Source: Serinus canaria (lineage: Eukaryota > Chordata > Aves > Passeriformes > Fringillidae). Taken from it: DNA of 64,000 bases. This document shows, piece after piece, positions 25,246-35,347 of the stretch (the stretch's first letter is position 1; the number at the start of each line of letters is the position of its first letter). The position numbers and the translations under genes are program-made. The notes under the pieces were generated by a model. That model was not told the DNA's origin. It searched no databases and worked only from the letters and a program-made list of their open reading frames with translations. The stretch is taken from NCBI RefSeq assembly GCF_022539315.1, contig NC_066316.1, forward strand, positions 101,674,179 through 101,738,178. Direction: 5' to 3'.

Positions 25246-28200
25246 TATTGCTTATGGAGAAGTAGCACAGCTTTTTATCCTTGTCTCCCTTCCCTAGAGG
25301 AGGAAGGAACATAATGCTGGAAGCAATTGGGAAGAATTGGTCTCAAATTTATGTATTTTGAAAATGTTAATTTTCTAAAAGCAGGTTGAAAGCAGGGGAA
25401 GTGAGTTGGAGACTGGAGGAAAAATGGCTATTTTGTTAATGAAATACCAGTAAAGAGGAGTATTCAGAAAAACTCACCTTACTTTAACTCTGTGGATAAA
25501 ATTTAGTTGATAAGGTTGCCCTTGGAATTGAAATCAGGGGCTTCCATCTGCTGAATGGTCCATCCACAGATAAACTGGAGCGATGAGAAGAAAAAACCTC
25601 TGTTTGATGTTCCTGTGTAAGCAGATTATGAGGAGAAAAAGAAATAACAATCCCTGGATATCTTTGTATCTGTTTGAATTGAAATTTCTTTTTTATGTGT
25701 GAATAATTGGAATTGTATACCCTGCTGAAATGGCAAAAATATCAAGGATGAAGAGGCCAAGATAGTGCTGATCTTACAACAGCAAGAGTCAGTGCACAAA
25801 TGTGAAGGGTTACTTCCCAGGAGTAGATGACCTGAAGAGTGTGATATTATTTTTATTATTGTTCTAGAAATAGTTAGACAACTAAATGTACTGTCAAGTA
25901 AAGGCTTTCAGTACATTGGTTCCCCTGGTAACTTCCAGTGTTCAAACACTCATTTCTCAGCAACTCAAAAATGGCTTTTCTATTTTCCCTAAGGAATTGA
26001 GTTACCATGCCTGGAGCAGGGCTGGAGCACATTCCTTGAAAGGTAATAGAAAGTGTCTGAGCTTCATTCACACTTAATAGCAGCTTGTAGTACCTTGCTC
26101 CCAAGCAGAGGTTAAGATAAGAGATAAGGGATCTGGTTAGATAGAAAAGCTTGCATTTTCCATGATCTGGGTTTGACACTAGGTCATGGATAGAAATAAA
26201 TAGCAGTATCAACCTTGGGATATGGTCATCTGATCCTGGGCTTTTTCATGTAAGACTGATTTGGTAGACTGCAGGAGATACTACAGAATAGCTATAATCA
26301 GTCATTTCCAATGCCTGCAGATGACTAATACCTTTTTTGGTGGTGGTGGTTTTTTTTGTTTTTTTTTTTTTTTTTTAGGTCAACCTCAAAAGAAGTGAGC
26401 TGTCAACTCAGCTAATACTGCAAATTTCTTCCTTTATATGCATCCCTATTGAGTTATGCCTGTTTGTAGAAGCTGAGCAGACCAGAAATAAAACCAGCTT
26501 AAAAATTGCCTTCCTCCTCTGTCTCTTCTGTGCTTCTTGCTGCCTGATGTACTACATTACACTCCTTTAATGCTGGCATGGGCACAACATTTTTAACCAG
26601 GAATGAGATCACTTGCCAAATAAATGAATTAGTGTATCTGACAGCTGAAAATAGTGTGTGCAGATCCACTTAATTTTGGCTCAAATGACACTCAGAAATA
26701 AAAGGACCGTAATCAAAATAGGTCGTTAAAGGTCTTTGTTATCTCAGTCATATATTTGCTGATCGTGTCAGTGGAAGATTTATTCAAATTGTTACTGATT
26801 TTCCCATTCAAGGCATGTGAACTAGGATTGGAATGATTAGGTCATGTGTGTTTGTAATCATTTTTGTGCTTCAGTAGTCCGAGGATACTCCAACTATGAA
26901 TAATTGCCTTATGCTTTCATGGCAGGGATTCAGTTACCTTTAAGCAAGTAGCAAATATGACATAGGGTAAATGATTTCATGTTCACTGAAAGATGTGCAA
27001 ACAGACCAAATTGTATCTGCTGTATCTAGTAAAGTACTGCTTTTTGAGCATCACGTTTACTACTTGAACCTATGCTCACAGAATAGCTTAAACACCAAAA
27101 GGGGAATGATGCAACACACAACATAGTGAAAGTCTATGACAGGCACCTCATCTTCCTCCACAAAGCCCAAGAAGATGTTTTGTATGCAGTTGTTTTGACC
27201 ACCAAAGAAAAAAATCCTTTTAGACACCTTTTGTAGTGAAAGCAGAAAAATCCTCCTCCTACAGGGGATGATGCACCTACAGGAACATTATTTTAGAAAA
27301 CGATAAATAATCCCATGAGACAAAGATTCTCTTTCCATTCCCTAGAAAAGAAAAATGGAAAACTAGTTTATCTTAAAGAACAAAATCTTGTACAATAAAA
27401 GCTTGGGGACAGGAGCACAGCATAAAATATTCTTTTGACATTGAGAAATAGGACGTCCTCTCAACAAGTTAATTACATTAATGGCAATTGTTAATTGTCA
27501 GTATCATGCAGTCAGTTGAAGTCACTGTGTCTAAATTCTTTTAGATGTTTTCTAATACTTGAATTTAAAACTAGTCCACAGACTATGAATTCACTTACCT
27601 CATTTAACTGACTCCTACATAAGTTTTTTCATTAAATTTATAATGATTTATTAAAAATATCTAGCAAATATCCTCAAATCAGCACCATTATTAGAACCAT
27701 TCCTAGCTAGTGCTGAGTTTCAAAGTAACCAGAATCTTTTTGCAAGACTTAGGTATCTTTTGCTAGAATTTGCCAACTCCAGTGAAGATTTTAAATTATA
27801 CATCTATGGAATACTTACTAATCAGATTCTTTGAAAGACTTTTTTTCTCAGAAAAGACTTACAAATTGTGATCCTTGCAGTCTGATGTCTAGGGCTATGT
27901 CTTGAATTCTTTGAGAGAAAAACATTCTACTTTCTCTAGTTTTCCACCCACATGCATTATATTTCTAACAGTTTCAACTGCCACTCTGAAGACAGTTTGA
28001 AGCATGACCCATAGAAGAACAAAGTTACCTTAATCTTTCAAAATTGCAGTGCAGATTTTTAGATAGGGTTTTTTTTTTTTCCCCAGTGAAAGCTTCAGCC
28101 TTCATCAGGACCCTGAATTCTGTGAACGACATGTGGGGTGATTTAGGGCAGGTTTTCCCTTGCAGTGCAAAGTTGTTCAAGCTCCAAATCTAAGGGCATT

Positions 28201-28804
28201 GTCAATATGATTATTTTGCCTGAATACAGCACCATGTGGAATGGCTATGCTGCTACAGGGTACCCTGAGCTTGCACCTCTCTTAGATCTTGTACAGACAC
28301 ACCTTCTCATATGGAAAGACTAGAATGCTCCTAAAATCACGGTGCTTTTCATTTTGTAGGCAGTGTACATGGACAGTAAATCACCAGAACCACTAGAAGA
28401 CTACATAAATAAGCTCAGTGACAGAAACTGGTGAAGCAGATCTTCAATAAAATGTGGTCACTGCTCTGACTTCAGTGTCTTTCTCAGAAAAATAAAAACA
28501 AAGCAGTTTATTTCCAATCTGTAATCACCTTCCTGAGCCTTCCTCTGAAGCAAAATGTCCAAACAACTTTTCCTCAAAGAGAAGAATAACACTTTTCTAT
28601 TCACACATAGTGCACAGTACACCCATCATTCAGGAACTCCACATATAAATCTTTGTTGACAACAGAAAGGGGATATGGATATTCCAGATTAAGTGTGATA
28701 CCAGCTGCACTATAGACTCACTTCCTTCTTCATCTGGCTGAAGAATATATAAATCCTTTTCATAGAGGGGAGAAGTGTTAAAAGAAAGTCAGTCTACATG
28801 CCTG
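25246..28804. other. Unique AT-rich noncoding stretch, no gene seen
   Basis: No coding gene is supported. The stretch contains a GGT-repeat and poly-T run (26333-26376) and a unique stretch at about 26600-27060 with several CpGs and TAAT or TTGT cores that might be a conserved noncoding element. That last suggestion is impression only. Confidence 0.55.
26333..26376. repeat. (GGT)n and poly-T low-complexity run
   Basis: A short T run, four GGT units, T8, G and then a run of 18 T are visible directly. It is G/T-only over about 44 bases and ends in AGG. Confidence 0.95.
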
Positions 28805-29036
28805 GGAAAATTTAGATTAGATACTAGGAGAAAATTCTTCACTGAAAGGCTGGACAAGCATTCTAACAGGATCACCAGGGAAGTGGTGGAATTGCTGTCC
28901 CTCGAAGTGCTCAAGAAACCATGTAGATTTGGTTCTTAGGGACATGGCTTAGTGGTGGACCTGGCAGTGTTAGGGTAATGGTTGGACTCATTGATCTCAG
29001 ACATCTTTTCTAGGCTTGATGACTGTAGGATGAATG
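28805..29036 (+). mobile_element. CR1 LINE 3' end, plus strand
   Basis: Recognisable CR1 blocks follow in sense order. They are 'agattagatactagg' (about 28814), 'aaattcttcactg' (about 28832), 'cagggaagtggtgga' (about 28876), 'gacatggcttagtggtgga' (about 28942), 'ggttggactcattgatctcag' split around 28980-29000, and a worn terminal 'gatgactgtaggatg' where the family has its short 3' terminal repeats. The piece covers the last codons of ORF2 plus the 3' UTR and has several in-frame stops. The left edge is approximate. Confidence 0.85.
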
Positions 29037-30729
29037 CCAATGTGGAATTTGGAGAACCTCAAAACAGTTGTTCCTATATTGAGTAATATCCTGTGAGAAG
29101 TTGGAGATGGAGTTTGTCTTGGTTGCTTAAAGACAGGAGAAAAATTCAGGTACTCATATCCTAGAGGTATGCTTAAAACCATGGAGTTTCTGGATTCCAA
29201 ATGTGTGGATATGGGTGTTCTTTGTACAGAGGCTGATCTGGTGGCTGTGCTCCAGGACTGCAGTCAGACCTGTACAGATGAATGCTTTGCTCATCTTGAT
29301 TCTCAATATTCCCAAGATGTGAGCAGTCCTCTGCATGTCAAAAAGTAAATACTGGAAAATTACAGACTTTGGCTATTGTTTTGGGTGGGGATATCCAACA
29401 TTGTATGACAACTGGACTGGGGCTTTGAAGATTCTGATTTCAACACCCATAGGGAGGTATTGATAAACTCATGGGAAAGTCTGAATGTTTGCCAGGATAA
29501 AGATTAAATGCCATGTTTTCTACCAGGTAAAGCCACTCATTCAGAACTTATACTTTGTGGTACAACTGAAAATCATTGTGATGCTAGAGCCAAGACTCTA
29601 GAGGACTTGATAATGGAAAGGATTTTTACATCAGGAAATTTGATTTCTAATGTAACTTAGGAAGACAAATGGTAGTACACTTATAATTCTGGAATAAATA
29701 TGAAACTCACTGTTTTAGATTCACCTGGGGATTGAAGTATCATTTATGCATCAGGAAATGAAATAGGTTTTGATATTAGTCAATTTGTCAGGCTCCCTCA
29801 GTATGCTGCTGTGTCGTGGACATTCCCTATTCTGGAAATGGGGAGGCTGTGCTCCACATGAAAAAATGTTGTAGCTGGTTCCCTTAGTCATTAACATTTC
29901 AGAAAGTTAGACCTTGAAATATTTAGGGATTGATTTTCTGACTGATAAGTTTCACCACAGGTGACTAATATGGATCAGACACAAGGAAATAGCAACAGGA
30001 TCAACTCTTTCCAAAGCACAAAATGAAAAATGTATTTTGGAGTCCTGTGTCATCACCTCTAAAGCATCCGGACTTGCTTAAAAAGAAAGAATAAGTACAA
30101 GCCTGATGGCACCACATAAATAGAAAAATTCAATATCTTAGAGGCATTTTACTTATTAAAGATGCATTTCCAAGAGATAACAACAACGGGTTATTACGAT
30201 AATAAAAATGATGTGTTTGTATATGATAAAATTGCTTTTATTATGTGCAAAAATATCAATATGTGTTTTCTTCGTATTTTAGAAAGGGAAATTTTACAAA
30301 ACTGTAAACTTGAGCAAAAGACAGTAGGAGGAAAAAACTAAATGACAAAGATAATGTCAAATTTGTTAAATAGTTCTTCATTGCATAAATAATATCTTTC
30401 ATTACTTAACAATGAAAAATATCTAATGATTAAGAACTGAGATGAAAGTATCAGTACAAATGTTTATAAGAAGTAAATAGAAAAATAAATTGTTAATAAT
30501 GGAAGTTGATACGTGGATGAGTGATACAGAGGTAAAAATGTATTCCTGCACATTTACTGAGATGGGATAAGACCCATAAGAGGGAATGCTTTGACCATAC
30601 CAAGAACAAGAGAAGTGTGAATCCTCATTGGATCAGACAAATTCATTCTATGCAAGAAGAAGGAAGGAAGTTAAAGGTGTATACTTGCTTGCTACTCACA
30701 GGGCAGAACAAAAAAAATCACAGCTCAAT

Positions 30730-30771
30730 GTGCAATGCCCAGGTAAATCAGTGCAAAGCCCAGGTACAGAG
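30730..30771. repeat. 21-bp imperfect tandem duplication
   Basis: The unit at 30730-30750 (beginning GTGCAATGCCCAGGTA) is repeated at 30751-30771 with a few substitutions. It is directly visible and has no coding context. Confidence 0.85.
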
Positions 30772-30932
30772 CACACAGTGTGATCTTGTCCCTGGAATCA
30801 GGGACATATTTTCAGTGTGACCAGACTAAGAAGATTAATTTGAAGATAATCATGTGGTCCCATAAAATCACCAAAGCTGTCTGGTTTGAAAAAAGTCCTT
30901 GCAGGCAAACCATTGCCTCAAAAGCCCAGCTC

Positions 30933-30984
30933 AGAAACCACTGAACCGGATATAGACTAGAAACCACTACAACCAGATATAGAT
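30933..30984. repeat. 26-bp imperfect tandem duplication
   Basis: The unit at 30933-30958 (beginning AGAAACCACTGAACC) is followed directly by a second copy at 30959-30984 with about four differences. It lies only about 160 bp from another small tandem duplication. Confidence 0.88.
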
Positions 30985-32829
30985 CTGCCTCCTGTAGGGC
31001 TCCAGGGATGCCCACCTGAATTCTCAGCTCCTGATCTTACACAATTTACACTGAAACTTTGTTTGGAAGTACCATTACTTCTCATAGGGCAATATTTTCC
31101 CTGAAGTCATCAGAAGAGGGGGAAGCCACCTTTCCTTACATCTACAGCTTCTTCCTTACACTCAGAATGAGGTTTAATTAATTTCTCTGGAGAAAATATT
31201 TTTCCATGAATGGGCTGGCCCATCAGTGTAGTTTTTGTGTTTCAGGTGTAATGACAAGCCTCTATTTTGTGCCTTCCACAGGCATATGACTTCTCAGCAC
31301 ACCACAAGAGAGTATTTATCTTTCTCCTTTCTCAGCATGTTTGGATCCATAATTGAGCCCTTAATTTCTTTTCACAAAGAACTAAAATCTGCCTGTTAAA
31401 CTGCCAGGTGCAATGTGATGTTAATGACTGAGTACTGCATAATTCTGTGGTTTGAACAGCTATTTCTAGGCATGTATGTACCTGTCCTATTCATTAATTC
31501 CTTTCTGACTGTTACATTATTCTTCTCAAACAGTATTTTTCCTTCCATCTATTGAAAAGCTCTTTGTGTCCCTCTTAATTTTTCTATTTATTCTAATTAG
31601 TTTTGAATCATATTTCCTTGAGTATTTTCAACCTTATACACTGAATGAAGTGACATTGAATTGGATATTCCTTTTCATATTTGATTTAAAAAAATTAAAA
31701 GCCTTAATATTCATTTGTCACAGAGGTCAGAAACTTTAGAACTGTGTGTTCAAAATTAATCTATAATTAGCTCTGAAAGTTTTTAATGAACAGTGTTTCA
31801 TTAGTAAGATGAAAAATTCTGAGCACTCAAAGTTCTTAGAGAACCTCTAAGGAGTGAGGAATTGTAAATGAGGACATTCCATACACTCAGTAAACTTGGA
31901 TTTTTTTATTTAAGGTGCACAGATAGAATCCAGATTTCTTTGTTTCTTTCCATGAATAATCAGGATAACGTAGTGCTGTACTCGGAAGTCAGGCTGCCAC
32001 TCTCCACTATTACAGTCTTTCTGTCTGAGAAATAAATGGTTTGTACCACTGTAGAAAGAGAAAAAGTTTATTCTTTATTCTGTTCCATTTGTGCAGTTCA
32101 AGTTGCTTTAAACATGATATCAATGGCCACCTCTGTCCTGCTCCGTGGGGGAAGACTGTCCATACTGAAAGTCTGTATTTTGCATTCAAAAGCAGCTCTA
32201 AGAGTCCCCAATTCCATTCAACTCCACACCACATTTATTGCCTTTCCAAATTCTCATTTCCCAGTGGTCATTCCTTGTAGCAGCTGGTGCCATATTCCAC
32301 CTGTCTGCAGCACCTATGACCTCTTGAAGGACCCCGTACTTCTGTAGATGACACAGATTAGCTGCTGGTGCACAGGGGCAAGGGAAAGGATGGAGGAGGC
32401 TTTGCCCATGAGGCACTTTCAGAACTCACTGAGCCACACCATGGAAGATACATTCTTTGAACAAAGTTATCCCTGGCACTGTCTTTCATAGCAGCCAACG
32501 CAGCCCATCGCAAATTCAGCGCTGTGCCTGCAGTGCAGCAGTCTCATCTGTGGCACAGCCTTGGCAAGAAGATGCAGATCAGATGCTAATGTCACATCAT
32601 ACATACAGGCAGCCACTTGAATGCCTGCATGGACCAGACTTCATCCTTTTTCTTTCCCAGTACCTGAAGTCTTGGGATGCAGAGTCTGGAAGCCTAGGAG
32701 AGAAAGTAATTTCAGTCCCCCTTGGCTCTCCTGGATCTAAACACTGTGTAAAGCACAGTACCTGCTGAGCACACCTGGTGGGCTGAGTGAGGAACATGGG
32801 AAAAACTGAGTGTCAGAACAGAGGGCTTA

Positions 32830-33430
32830 GAACCATGGAATAATTACAGGATCACAGAATTAACTAGGTTGGAAAAGGCTTTTGAAGTCATCAAGTCCAA
32901 CCTTTGTCCTTACACTACCTTATCAACTAAACCATGACACTGAGTGCCACATCCAGTGGTTTTTTAAACACAAAGACCTGTAAGGTCATCATGTCAACCA
33001 TTAGCCCAGCACCACCGTGTTCACCACTAAACCATGTTCACAGGTGACACATCCACGTGTCTTTTGAAGACATCAAGCAATGGTGACACAAGCACTTCCT
33101 TGGGCAGCCTGTTTAAATGCCTGGCCACCCTTTTGATGAAGAATTTTTTCCTAGTATCTCATCTAAACCTCCCCTGGCACAACTTCAGGCCATTTTCTCT
33201 TGTTCTGTTACATCCTGCCTGAGAGAAGAGACTGACCCCCAACTTTCAGGCAGTTGTAGAGGTGATAAAGTCACCACTGAGCCTTCTCTTCTCCAGGCTA
33301 AACACCCCCATTTCCCTCAGCAGTTCCTCTTAAGACTTGTGCTCCAGACCCTTCCCCAGCTTCATTGCCCTTCTTTTGGCATGTTTCAGCATGTCAGTGC
33401 CTTTCTGGCAGTGAGCTCAAAACAGCAGTC
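32830..33430 (-). mobile_element. CR1 LINE 3' fragment with duplicated tail segment
   Basis: Read on the plus strand, the reversed CR1 order is clear. It has a worn 3' end ('ggatcacagaattaac'), 'caagtccaacc', 'taaaccatg', 'cacatccacgtgtctttt', 'ccttgggcagcctgttt', 'gatgaagaattttttcct', 'gagccttctcttctccagg' and 'cttctttt' with surrounding matches. The element therefore lies on the minus strand and is 5' truncated near 33430. Two successive segments (32884-32971 and 32982-33074) each run from 'gtcatca' through 'taaaccatg' to 'cacatcca', giving a partly duplicated 3' UTR. No intact ORF remains. Confidence 0.9.
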
Positions 33431-34343
33431 TTTTCCTCTTATATAATTTTTTTTTTAATTGCAAAATGATGGTTTATTTCAGTTAAATAACTTCTGATTC
33501 CATGTGAGCTGTGTTTAACATCAGTACTGTAGAATCCAGGCTTGTAATTAAGTTACTTATTTCTGGACTAATATTGTACTTCTTGCACGCCCCAATCTCA
33601 GAATTGCAGAGATGGGCTGACTGCCAGTAAGCATTGGGTGAGCCCTCAACAATCACAACAAATCAAGAACAGGGCTTGTTTAGATCAGTGATAACAAAAG
33701 TCCTGACATTTATACCAGTGAAACACAAGTTCACATTTGCTAATGAAGGTGGCTAAACCTGTGTAGGACACCTGTCTGACTCGTGAGAGCAGAGTGTGTG
33801 TGCTCAGTGTCACTGAAATACACAGCACTGCCTCTGCTCACTGGCAGCTCTCCAGTAGAGCAGGTGTGCTGCTGTTCAGGCTGCTGGTTAAGGGAATATT
33901 GTTGCAGATCACTTTGGTCCTTTAGAAGTGAGGATATGTGGCCCCCAACAGTGAGACAGTCAGCCCCTGCCAGCAAGAGACAAGGGAGAGCTTGTGGCTA
34001 CATATTGTTCTGTAAAAACCTGAATAAAGACATATAGACCCTGAAAGGCTGGTTCAGCATATCAGCTAAGAGATCACATTATTCAGTATTTTTCCATTCT
34101 TGCATGATATATTTTCTGCCAGTGCTATAATAAATGGACGCATTGCACACATGGACTTCTGGCAGAAAAATATAGGAGGTAGGAAGAAGACATAACAAGC
34201 TGGAAGATTATGCTTTGTAACTGATAATGAACACCATGCAGAGAAGCTTAATAAGAGCTAATGAAACCCAAGCAGGTTCATTTATGTTTGACAAGAGCTG
34301 TGAGACTATGTCAGTCTAGAGGGAGACCTACCCACTGGTCCTA
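33431..34343. other. Unidentified stretch between two CR1 copies
   Basis: No gene is supported. The part at about 33740-34050 is GC-richer and contains AATAAAG after a 'gtaaaaacctg' block. This faintly suggests the R region of an LTR, but no TG...CA ends or family match were recognised, so it is left unnamed. Confidence 0.45.
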
Positions 34344-34435
34344 CTGGAAGGTGTCTCGGCCCATGGCTGAGGGGTTAGAGATGGATGACCTTTAGGACTG
34401 CTTCTAACTCAAATCATTCTGGAATTCTATAATAC
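34344..34435 (+). mobile_element. CR1 LINE 3' tail scrap, plus strand
   Basis: The blocks 'gcccatggctgaggggtta', 'gatgacctttaggactgctt' and 'aaatcattctggaattct' correspond to the last 90 or so bases of CR1, including the ATTCT-type terminal repeat. This is a very short 5'-truncated insert or the remnant of a larger one. The left edge is uncertain. Confidence 0.7.
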
Positions 34436-34436
34436 A

Positions 34437-34737
34437 TCAAATTACAATTATTAAAATACTATTAGAGTTTACAAGGATTTGTAATTACATGTATTGATAT
34501 GATGTAGGGAACATAGAATGCATTTCTCTCTGCATTCAGCACCATAATAATGCTAATCCTACTGGCTGCTTGATTTAATGAAACCAACCAACTGTGGCCT
34601 GGACACTTTTTTCTTTTCTTCTTTGATAAATAACTCTTCAATAAATAAAAAGACAAGCAAGAAATCTGTCAGTGTAAACAAGTGACTTTTTATGCTTTTT
34701 CTTTGACATCCTTATGTCAAAGAAAACTGCCATTGGT

Positions 34738-34738
<1 letters not shown>
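34437..34738. other. Short unique interval
   Basis: No gene is seen. An inverted repeat with 12-bp arms (34698-34709 and 34714-34725, core TTCTTTGACAT, 4-base loop) lies just before the CA array. Confidence 0.7.
34698..34725. repeat. 12-bp perfect inverted repeat, 4-base loop
   Basis: The arm TTTCTTTGACAT (34698-34709) is the exact reverse complement of ATGTCAAAGAAA (34714-34725). It lies 13 bases before the CA microsatellite. There is no evidence that it is transcribed. Confidence 0.92.
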
Positions 34739-34781
<43 letters not shown>

Positions 34782-34815
34782 GCACACGCAAACAAACACA
34801 CACACACGCACACAG
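34739..34815. repeat. (CA)n microsatellite with CGCA and AACA interruptions
   Basis: Nineteen uninterrupted CA units run from 34739 to 34776. Imperfect GCA, CGCA and AAACA units then run to about 34815. Open frames across it on both strands (34638-34829 minus and 34714-34917 plus) are repeat artefacts. Confidence 0.98.
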
Positions 34816-34988
34816 TGTTCTTTAATCAAAAGTATTAATCAAATAATTAAATTTTACAGTTTCATGGAAGAATATTTTGCAGGTTTTTTCTCAGTTAACT
34901 TAGCAGATTTCAAATAATTTCTTCCAAAACACATTTTTTCCCCCGACAGAACTCTGGTAATCAGAAGTCTAAAAACACTTGTAGAATT

Positions 34989-35006
34989 AAAAAAAAAAAA
35001 AAAAAA
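34989..35006. repeat. Poly-A tract (A18)
   Basis: A run of 18 A is visible directly. No retroposon body was recognised upstream. Confidence 0.96.
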
Positions 35007-35207
35007 GAACTCTAGAAGTATGTGGGAGGTAGTAAAGCAAAATGGAATAGTAATTTCTTCTTTATCTCTCTGATTTTTCCATGACTTCAGATGATAGTCA
35101 CACAGCTGTGTTTTTTCCTTCAACATTTTTATCTTTGATAGGGTAAGTCCTTATTTTTAAAATAACTTTTGAAATCAATTTATGGAGCTTTTAAAATCAG
35201 TTCTGAT

Positions 35208-35347
35208 GGGTTTTTTTGTTTGCTTTGCTGGTTTGTTTGGGTTTTTTTGTTCTTTGTTTGGTTTTTTGTGGGTTTTTTTGGTCATTTGTTTGTTTTGGGC
35301 TTTGATTTTTTGGGGGTTTTTTTTGAGTTTTTTTGAGTGGGGGGGTT
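35208..35347 (+). repeat. G/T-only strand-biased low-complexity tract
   Basis: About 140 bases are almost entirely G and T on the plus strand, with many T6-T8 runs and G-runs of 3, 5 and 7. The 65-codon frame over it (35182-35379), rich in Phe, Leu, Gly and Trp, is a compositional artefact. Several G-runs on one strand make G-quadruplex or R-loop formation possible, though the loops between them would be long. Confidence 0.9.

Larger units (their letters stand above)
29037..32829. other. Unique noncoding stretch with small local duplications
   Basis: No gene is seen. Two small tandem duplications at 30730-30771 and 30933-30984 are listed separately. The remaining sequence is unique, AT-rich and without recognised repeats. 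Confidence 0.55.

Noticed and set aside
34638..34917. Open frames encoding Val-Cys or Thr-His repeats
   Set aside because: They are translations of the CA microsatellite on either strand.
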